Positions 1 through 6,096 of a stretch of DNA of 16,874 bases are shown here, piece by piece (the stretch's first letter is position 1; each line of letters opens with the position of its first letter). The DNA is from Deltaproteobacteria bacterium (GTDB taxonomy: Bacteria; Myxococcota_A; UBA9160; PR03). The notes beneath the pieces were generated by a model. It did not search any database. It saw only the letters and a list, made by a program, of their open reading frames with translations, and was not told the DNA's origin. The stretch spans positions 1-16,874 of the forward strand of contig JAGSPS010000023.1 of NCBI GenBank assembly GCA_018262315.1, written 5' to 3'. The translations under genes and the position numbers were made by a program.

Positions 1-206
1 ACCCGCGCCGCCACCGCCTCGACGCGCGCCTGGCGCCGCATCCACTCCGTCAACGCGAACTCGCGCTGCCGCTCGCGCTCAGCCGCAATCGCGCCCGCTT
101 CCGCCCGCGGCGACTTCAGCTGCGCGCCGCACCCGATCGCAACCGCAACCAACGCCGCGACCGCAACGCCCGCCCACGCAATCGAGCCGCAAAACGACCT
201 CCGCAT
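1..206 (-). CDS. Putative lipoprotein, N-terminal part (runs off the window)
   Basis: Reading the minus strand from the ATG at 206-204 gives 68 codons that stay open to the window edge. The N-terminus looks like a lipoprotein signal: MRRSF, then a hydrophobic stretch (about residues 8-24), then AVAIGC with the candidate lipid-modified cysteine at residue 26. After it comes a charged, helix-prone segment rich in Glu, Arg and Gln (ERERQREFALTEWMRRQ). The start is preceded by a G-rich stretch (GGGGG) about 4 nt upstream, a weak ribosome-binding site. The arm of the REP-like element ends 18 nt before the start codon, so the element sits in the leader. The gene lies 50 nt downstream of the beta-galactosidase stop on the same strand. 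The function cannot be told from this fragment; some lipoproteins with similar charged N-termini carry M48-type peptidase domains, but that is only a guess. Confidence 0.6.
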   Translation of the reverse strand, partial: MRRSFCGSIAWAGVAVAALVAVAIGCGAQLKSPRAEAGAIAAERERQREFALTEWMRRQARVEAVAAR

Positions 207-224
207 CGAGCCCCCACAACACTA

Positions 225-310
225 GGTGCCGGGCGTCAAGTTATTCGGCTGTCAAGTTATTGCCATCTTGCTCGACGACCTGCGTGACGAATAACTTGAC
301 GCCCGGCACC
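225..310. repeat. REP-like miniature inverted-repeat element (non-autonomous relative of the RAYT element)
   Basis: Bases 225-247 and 288-310 form a perfect 23-bp inverted repeat around a 40-nt centre. The arm starts GGTGCCGGGCGTCA and contains the 11-mer GTCAAGTTATT (235-245). A second direct copy of that 11-mer lies at 251-261, offset by 16 nt. The same architecture, with GTCAGGTTATT instead, bounds the transposase element at 9031-10074. The 18-nt segment 232-249 matches the minus strand of 10036-10019 at all but one base. No open reading frame of its own is present, so it looks like a miniature element moved in trans. It overlaps the 3' end of the beta-galactosidase gene and its RNA would fold into a long hairpin between that gene and the downstream lipoprotein gene. 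Confidence 0.85.
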
Positions 311-3300
311 TTCTCCCACCGCGAGGGTCCAGGTTAGGCGGTGGGTTCCTGGCTTCACCCGGTAGCGCGGCAGGGTGTCGGGGCCGCATGAGCCGGTGCC
401 CAGGCCGCGGTGGGCGGCGTCGAGATGGAGCACCGTTTCGCCGTGCGCGACGAGGTCCGGGGTGTGCAGCGCTGCGCTCAAGTCCTGGGCGCGGTACTGC
501 GATGCGGAGAAGCCGACCGGCTTTGCGCACGCGATGAGCACGCCGACGCCATCGTCCGTCGCGAGCGAGAGCCAACGCGTCTCGGTGTGGTGACCGTGTT
601 CCTGCGGGACGACGTACGGGACGTACTGCTCCGCGACCGTCCCGGCGAAGCGGCCGAAGCGACCGCTCGCCTTGCGATCGGGATACGTCTCGTGCGGGCC
701 GAGCCCCAGCCACGCGAGCTGCGAAAACTCGCCCGGCAGCCGCATCACGACGCCGACGCGGGGCACGTCGCTCCAGGCCGCGGGAATCTCGATGGTGTCC
801 ACGACGTGCAGCACGCCAGACGGCTCGATGCGGATCTGCTGGCGGTGACGCGCGCGCTGGCTCGGATCCGCGCCGACGAGCTCCGCGTCGAGCCGCAGCC
901 GCGCCGCGCCGTCGCGCGCGGCGCTGAAGCGGACGCCCGTGGCGCGCCGCTCGAGCCGGTCGAGCCCGAGCAGCCGCCAGCTGCGCAGCACGCCCTGCAC
1001 GTCGCGCATCCAGCCCTGCCGGAGTCCGTCGTTGTCGGTCGGCGCGCGCCAGCAGGTGGCCACCGGACCGCTCTCGAGGATCGCGTGATCCCGCCACGCG
1101 AAACTCGCGATCGCGGCGGCGTCGCGATCGACGAGCAGCGCAAAATCGTCGCCGACGCACTCGATCGCGCGCTCGCTCGCGGCGATCGCGACCGACCCGG
1201 CGACACGCGGCTTTGCGGTGGACTTCTTCGCCGCCGCCGCCCGCGCCGCGAACGGCAGCGCGAGTTGCGCCCACGCCATCGCGAAGCCGGCCGGCGCCCA
1301 GGGCGTCGCGCGGCGCAGCTTGAACTCGAGATGGAGCGTGCAGGTCTGCCCGGGCAGCAGTGCCGGGCGCTTCAGCGGAACCCGCAGCGCAGCGCGTCCG
1401 CGCGGCGGCACGGCGGGCAGCTTCAGCGCTCCGCGCTGTACGACCTTACCGTCCACCTCGACCGCGAAGCGCGCTGCGAGATCGCCGAGACCGCTGAACC
1501 AGCGCCGGTTCTCGATCTCGATGCGACCGCGCTTCGCATCGAGCGCCCGCACGCGCACCGGCTGGGCGAGCGTCTTCAGCTCCTCCATCGCGGGATGCGG
1601 CGTTCGGTCCGGCCCGACCAGCCCGTCGCAACAGAAGTTCGCGTCGTGCACGGTCTCGCCGAAGTCGCCGCCGTACGCCCAGTAGGTGCGGCCGTCCGGT
1701 GTCTCGCGGCGGATGCCGTGATCGCACCATTCCCAGACGAAGCCGCCCTGCAGGCCGCGCTCGCGCTCGAAGGCGGCGAAGTAGTCGGCGAGGCTGCCGT
1801 TCGAGTTGCCCATCGCGTGCGAGTACTCGCACAATATGACCGGCCGGCGGCGATCCTTGCGCGCGCGCGACCACGCCACGATCTCGTCGATTTCGGGATA
1901 CATCGGACACACGAGATCCGTCACGGGCGCGGCGGCATGCAGGTTCTTGCCGATCGCGCCCTCGTAGTGCAGCGGCCGGGTGGGATCGACGCGCCGGATC
2001 CACGCCGCCATCGCGTCGTGCGCGGCGCCGTAGCCCGACTCGTTGCCGAGCGACCAGGCGATGATGCAGGCGGGGTTGCGATCGCGCAGCACCATGCGCG
2101 TGCCGCGCTCGATCATCGCGGTCTGGTAACGCGCGTCGTGGCAGAGGCTCGACCAGCGCGCGTGGGTTTCGAGATTCGCCTCGTCGATCACGTATAGACC
2201 GAGCTCATCACAGAGGTCGTAGAAGCGCTCGTCGTTCGGGTAGTGCGAGCAGCGGATCGAGTTGATGTGATGCTGCTTCATCAGCTCGAGATCGCGGCGC
2301 ATGCCTTCGAGCGTGACGGTGCGACCGCGCACGTCGTCCCACTCGTGACGGTTCACACCGACGATCGACACCGGCTGGCCGTTCACCAGCAATTGGTTGT
2401 CGCGCACGGCGACCGCGCGGAAGCCCACGCGCTGCGACACCACCTCGCGGATAGCGCCCGACGGATCGCGCAGCGTCGCGACGACGCGATGCAGCAGCGG
2501 CGTCTCGTGCGACCACGCCGCGATCCCGCGCAGCGCGAGCTGCGCGCGCGCGACGTGACCCGGAAACACGTAGCCATCCACCAGCTCGAGTACCGGCGCG
2601 CCGCGCCGGAAGATCGGCACGTCGACGTCCGTCACTTTTGCGAGCGACTTGTCGCGCGCGTCGCACAGCTCGAACTCCACCTTCCAGCCGGACTCGGGCG
2701 CCGTCGAAAAACCGACGCGCAGCTCGGCGTCGAGCGTCGCAGCGCCGGCCTCGCCGAGCGCCGGTTGCAGCGCGAGGTCGGCGATCCACGTCGGCGCGGT
2801 GCAGGTGAGCGATACGCTGCGGTGCAGGCCTGGCAGCCACCACTGGTCCTGGTCTTCGAGCCACGTCGCGTCGGACCACTGCACCACCGCGAGCGCGAGG
2901 GTGTTCTCGCCCGCGACGAGCTGTTCGGTGATCTCGAACTCGCTCGGCAGCCGACTGTCCTTGCCCATCCCCACCGGCATGCCGTTCACCCAGGCGTAGA
3001 CGACGCTCTCCGCCGAGCCGATCGTGAGCGTCACGCGGCGTCCGCTCCACGCAGCGGGGATCACGAAGCGACGCCGGAAGAGTCCCGTCGGGTTCTGCGC
3101 GGGAACCGCCGGCGGCTCGGTCGCGAACGGCATCAGCACGTTCGTGTAGGCGGGCGCACCGTGGCCCTGCAGCGTCCACGAGACCGGCACGTCGAGTCCG
3201 TCCCAGCCGCCGTCGTCGAAATCCGTCGCGACGAACGCGGCGTCGGCTGCGTGCGGCGAATCGAGCAGCAGAAAGCGCCAGCGGCCGTCGAGCGAGATCC

Positions 3301-3481
3301 GCCACGGCGACGACTCCACGTCGCCACGCAGCGCAGCGTCGCGATCCGCGTGCGGAACGAGAGGCGCGTGCATCGGCACGCGGCTGATGCCTGTGACTTC
3401 CGGCTGCACCCAGGTCGGTTGCGCCCCCGAGAAGCCAAGCGCGGCAAGAGCGCTCCCGCTCGCTTCCGCCCGAGCCATCAT
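257..3481 (-). CDS. lacZ: Glycoside hydrolase family 2 beta-galactosidase
   Basis: The 1074-residue product matches the length and layout of LacZ-type GH2 enzymes, which hydrolyse terminal beta-galactosides such as lactose. It has an N-terminal sugar-binding jelly-roll (about 40-230, with WWLPGLHRSV), an immunoglobulin-like domain, a TIM barrel (NRHEWDD to the EWCDHG region) and a C-terminal beta-sandwich. The catalytic acid/base is Glu481 in WSLGNESG and the nucleophile is Glu552 in ILCEYSHAMGNS. An Ala/Lys-rich linker (AARAAAAKKSTAKP) lies before the last domain. No signal peptide is seen, so it is probably cytoplasmic. The ATG at 3481 is preceded by AAGGGAG 3 nt upstream; a second ATG follows directly. 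The helicase stop is 8 nt upstream, suggesting translational coupling. Residues 1058-1074 and the TAA stop are encoded by the REP-like element, so the native C-terminus was replaced. No permease or regulator is adjacent. Confidence 0.95.
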   Translation of the reverse strand: MMARAEASGSALAALGFSGAQPTWVQPEVTGISRVPMHAPLVPHADRDAALRGDVESSPWRISLDGRWRFLLLDSPHAADAAFVATDFDDGGWDGLDVPVSWTLQGHGAPAYTNVLMPFATEPPAVPAQNPTGLFRRRFVIPAAWSGRRVTLTIGSAESVVYAWVNGMPVGMGKDSRLPSEFEITEQLVAGENTLALAVVQWSDATWLEDQDQWWLPGLHRSVSLTCTAPTWIADLALQPALGEAGAATLDAELRVGFSTAPESGWKVEFELCDARDKSLAKVTDVDVPIFRRGAPVLELVDGYVFPGHVARAQLALRGIAAWSHETPLLHRVVATLRDPSGAIREVVSQRVGFRAVAVRDNQLLVNGQPVSIVGVNRHEWDDVRGRTVTLEGMRRDLELMKQHHINSIRCSHYPNDERFYDLCDELGLYVIDEANLETHARWSSLCHDARYQTAMIERGTRMVLRDRNPACIIAWSLGNESGYGAAHDAMAAWIRRVDPTRPLHYEGAIGKNLHAAAPVTDLVCPMYPEIDEIVAWSRARKDRRRPVILCEYSHAMGNSNGSLADYFAAFERERGLQGGFVWEWCDHGIRRETPDGRTYWAYGGDFGETVHDANFCCDGLVGPDRTPHPAMEELKTLAQPVRVRALDAKRGRIEIENRRWFSGLGDLAARFAVEVDGKVVQRGALKLPAVPPRGRAALRVPLKRPALLPGQTCTLHLEFKLRRATPWAPAGFAMAWAQLALPFAARAAAAKKSTAKPRVAGSVAIAASERAIECVGDDFALLVDRDAAAIASFAWRDHAILESGPVATCWRAPTDNDGLRQGWMRDVQGVLRSWRLLGLDRLERRATGVRFSAARDGAARLRLDAELVGADPSQRARHRQQIRIEPSGVLHVVDTIEIPAAWSDVPRVGVVMRLPGEFSQLAWLGLGPHETYPDRKASGRFGRFAGTVAEQYVPYVVPQEHGHHTETRWLSLATDDGVGVLIACAKPVGFSASQYRAQDLSAALHTPDLVAHGETVLHLDAAHRGLGTGSCGPDTLPRYRVKPGTHRLTWTLAVGEGAGRQVIRHAGRRARWQ

Positions 3482-3489
3482 GTCTCCCT

Positions 3490-6045
3490 TCAGCTCCCGA
3501 TTCGCCGCAGCCGCACCAGCGGTCCCTCGGGCGCGCGTTCGCCTTCGAGATCGACGTCGCCTTCGAGGTTCCAGAAGCCATCACCAGCCGGGTCGAGCAG
3601 CTTCTGGCGAATCTCGAAGCGGCGCGTCGCGAGCGTCTTGATCAGCGTCTGGTCGGCGAGCCGCGCACGACCGTCGAAGACGATGCGGCCGTACTCGGCG
3701 AGGAACGGCGCGAGCGCGTCTTCGAAGCGCGCGGCGTCCCAGACGTCGTGCTCGTCCTGCCGCACGTACCCGGCGGCATCCTCGTAGCGACCCGCAGCCA
3801 GCGCGCGCACCAGCAGGTGCATCTCGCCGCGAATGCGGGCGGCGAGCGCTTTCGGGTGGCGCGCGAGGTCGATCGGTCGCGGCTGTGCGGGCGCGGCGCT
3901 GCGTTCGCGCGCTTCGCCGGGTCGCGAAAGGTTCTCCCACTCGTCCACCAGGCTCGAGTCGACGCGCGCGATCAGCGCGCGCAGGAAGCCGATCACGTCG
4001 AAGACGTCTTGCGTGCAGGCGGACTCGGGCAGGCTGTGCACCAGCGTGTTGTGGACCTGCGAGAGGTAGCGGAGCAGCAGCCCTTCGCTGCGCTCGATGC
4101 CGTAGCGGCGCACGAAGTCGGCGAAGTCGTCGTAGTGCTCCCACATTTCGCGCGCGACCGACTTGGGCCGGATGTTCTGCTCGCTGAACCAGGGGTGCTT
4201 CTCGAGAAAGCCCCGGAAGGTCGCGTACACGAACTCCGCGAGCGGCTTCGGATGCGTCACCTCGTCGAGCTGGGCGATGCGCTCCTCGTACGGAACTCCC
4301 TCCGCCTTCAGCCGCGCGATCAGCTCGCCCTTCGCGCGACTCACCTGTTGCGCGAGGATCTGGCGCGGGTTCTCGAGAATCGATTCCGCCAGCGAGAGCA
4401 CTTCCATCGCGTACTCGGGACCTTCGGGATCGAGCAGCGCGACGGCGTCCACCAGGTACAGCGAGAGCGACTGGTGCAGTGAGAAGTCGCTCTGCAGCTC
4501 GGGCGCTACGCGGACGATCGGGAAGCCGGCGTCGAGGTCGTGCACGCGCTGGATCAGTCCGGCGGAGCGCAGTGAGCGGAAGATCGCGGCCGCCTGGCGG
4601 CGCAAGCTGCGCCTCTCGGCGTGGGATTCGTGACAGCGCTCGATCAGCTCGAAGAGCAGCCGGTAGCCGCTGCCGCGCAGTCCCTCGTCCTGGCCGCGCT
4701 GCAACAGCGCGACGAGCATCCCGTGCGTCACGCGGAACTGCGACACGAGCGTCTCGGGCGGGCTCCACGCCAGGCGCTCGAAGGCCTTCTTGTCCCACGC
4801 GACGAAGCCCGGCGGGGGCCGCGCCCTCCCCACCTTCTTCTTCGCACCCGGCTTGCCGGCTTTCGCGGCGGTGCGCTGGTTCTCGATCACGTGCGCGGGC
4901 GCCTGGCACAGCACCCAGCCGCGCTCGTCGAAACCCTTGCGGCCCGCGCGGCCCGCGATCTGCTTGAACTCGCGCACCGAGAGCATCCGCACCTTCTGGC
5001 CGTCGTACTTCGAGAGCGCCGAGAAGAGCACGCTGCGGATCGGCACGTTGACGCCGACGCCTAGCGTGTCGGTGCCGCACACCACGCGCAGCAGGCCCTT
5101 CTGCGCGAGCTGCTCGACGAGCAGCCGGTACTTGGGCAACAGCCCCGCGTGGTGCAGTCCGACACCCTGACGGAGCACGCGCTGCACGTCCTTGCCGTAC
5201 GGCGAATCGAAGCGAAAGCCCTCGAGCGCCTCGCCGATCGCCTGGCGCTGTTCGCGCGTCGCGACGTGCGCCGACGTGAGTGCCTGCGCCTGCTCCGCCG
5301 CCTCGCGTTGGGTGAAGTGCACGACATAAACGGGCGCCCGCGCCTGCTCCATCAGCGTCTCGATGGTGTCGTGCAGCGGTGTCTCGCGATACTCGAAGTC
5401 GAGCGGCACCGGCCGCTCGTCGGAGTGGACGTGCACGACCGCGCGCCCGGTGACGCGCTCGAGCCGCTCTTCGATTGGCCGCGTGTTGCCGAGCGTGGCC
5501 GACATCAGCAGGAAGCGCGTATGCGGCAGCGTCAGCAGCGGAACCTGCCACGCGACGCCGCGATCGGCGTCTGCGTAGTAGTGGAACTCGTCCATCACCA
5601 CGTACGGCGCGTCGGCCGCTTCGCCGTTGCGCAGCGCCATGTTCATCAACACCTCGGCGGTGCAACAGATCAGCGGCGCGGCCCAGTTGATGCTGGCGTC
5701 ACCCGTGAGCATCCCGACGTTCTCGGCGCCCAGTTCCTCGCAGAGCGCGAAGAACTTCTCGCTCGCAAGCGCCTTGATCGGCGCGGTGTAGAACGAGCGG
5801 CGCCCCTCGCAGAGCGCCTTGTAGTGCAGACCCAGCGCGACCAGCGACTTGCCCGATCCGGTCGGCGTCGAGAGCACCACGTGCTTGCCCGACCAGAGTT
5901 CGAGCAGCGCCTCTTCCTGCGCGGGGTACGGCGTGATGCCGGTCTCGGCGATCCACGCGACGAAGCGGTCGAGCACCTCGTCGGCGGTTGCGGCCCGGTC
6001 GATGCGGTCGCGCAGGCGGGGTCGTTCAGAGGCGGGAGCGCTCAT
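3490..6045 (-). CDS. Ski2-like DEAD/DEAH-box helicase with DUF3516-type C-terminus
   Basis: This 851-residue protein is a superfamily 2 helicase. Visible motifs are Walker A TPTGSGKS (60-67), DEFH (152-155), SAT (182-184), a helicase C-domain with CGTDTLGVGVNVP (323-335) and motif VI QIAGRAGRKG (362-371). The layout and the long C-terminal helical region resemble the Ski2/Mtr4-like bacterial helicases annotated with DUF3516. These are expected to unwind RNA or structured nucleic acid using ATP in the cytoplasm; the substrate is not known here. A basic low-complexity loop (KAGKPGAKKKVGRARPPP) follows motif VI. The ATG at 6045 has no clear Shine-Dalgarno sequence, but a TACGCT hexamer lies 9 nt upstream, which fits a leaderless transcript. 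It is divergent from the SNF2-type gene across 51 bp and is followed 8 nt later by the beta-galactosidase gene. Confidence 0.9.
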   Translation of the reverse strand: MSAPASERPRLRDRIDRAATADEVLDRFVAWIAETGITPYPAQEEALLELWSGKHVVLSTPTGSGKSLVALGLHYKALCEGRRSFYTAPIKALASEKFFALCEELGAENVGMLTGDASINWAAPLICCTAEVLMNMALRNGEAADAPYVVMDEFHYYADADRGVAWQVPLLTLPHTRFLLMSATLGNTRPIEERLERVTGRAVVHVHSDERPVPLDFEYRETPLHDTIETLMEQARAPVYVVHFTQREAAEQAQALTSAHVATREQRQAIGEALEGFRFDSPYGKDVQRVLRQGVGLHHAGLLPKYRLLVEQLAQKGLLRVVCGTDTLGVGVNVPIRSVLFSALSKYDGQKVRMLSVREFKQIAGRAGRKGFDERGWVLCQAPAHVIENQRTAAKAGKPGAKKKVGRARPPPGFVAWDKKAFERLAWSPPETLVSQFRVTHGMLVALLQRGQDEGLRGSGYRLLFELIERCHESHAERRSLRRQAAAIFRSLRSAGLIQRVHDLDAGFPIVRVAPELQSDFSLHQSLSLYLVDAVALLDPEGPEYAMEVLSLAESILENPRQILAQQVSRAKGELIARLKAEGVPYEERIAQLDEVTHPKPLAEFVYATFRGFLEKHPWFSEQNIRPKSVAREMWEHYDDFADFVRRYGIERSEGLLLRYLSQVHNTLVHSLPESACTQDVFDVIGFLRALIARVDSSLVDEWENLSRPGEARERSAAPAQPRPIDLARHPKALAARIRGEMHLLVRALAAGRYEDAAGYVRQDEHDVWDAARFEDALAPFLAEYGRIVFDGRARLADQTLIKTLATRRFEIRQKLLDPAGDGFWNLEGDVDLEGERAPEGPLVRLRRIGS

Positions 6046-6054
6046 GCGAGCCGC

Positions 6055-6060
6055 AGCGTA
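6055..6060 (-). promoter_or_regulatory. Candidate -10 hexamer for the Ski2-like helicase gene
   Basis: On the minus strand TACGCT fits the TAnnnT form of a -10 box and ends 9 nt before the helicase ATG. That spacing puts transcription start at or next to the start codon, in agreement with the absence of a Shine-Dalgarno sequence. No convincing -35 box is visible. Confidence 0.3.
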
Positions 6061-6079
6061 GCTGAACCAGCGCAGCGGT

Positions 6080-6085
6080 TAGAAT
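6080..6085 (+). promoter_or_regulatory. Candidate -10 hexamer for the SWIM/SNF2 gene
   Basis: TAGAAT resembles the -10 consensus and lies 11 nt before the ATG at 6097 in the 51-bp divergent gap. The leader between it and the ATG has no Shine-Dalgarno sequence, so a very short or leaderless mRNA is likely. No clear -35 box is seen. Confidence 0.35.
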
Positions 6086-6096
6086 CACCGCCGCGC

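Noticed and set aside
410..2197. Long plus-strand open frame (595 codons) opposite the beta-galactosidase gene
   Set aside because: It is antisense to a gene with clear GH2 catalytic motifs; the translation is Arg/Ala-rich without recognisable domains, as expected from GC-rich shadow frames.
2243..3787. Long plus-strand frame (514 codons) across the lacZ/helicase junction
   Set aside because: It crosses two well-supported minus-strand genes and has the composition of an antisense shadow.
5149..6096. In-frame upstream extension of the SNF2 gene by 316 codons
   Set aside because: The extension is antisense to the Ski2-like helicase and shows no domain; the ATG at 6097 precedes the SWIM domain at a sensible distance.
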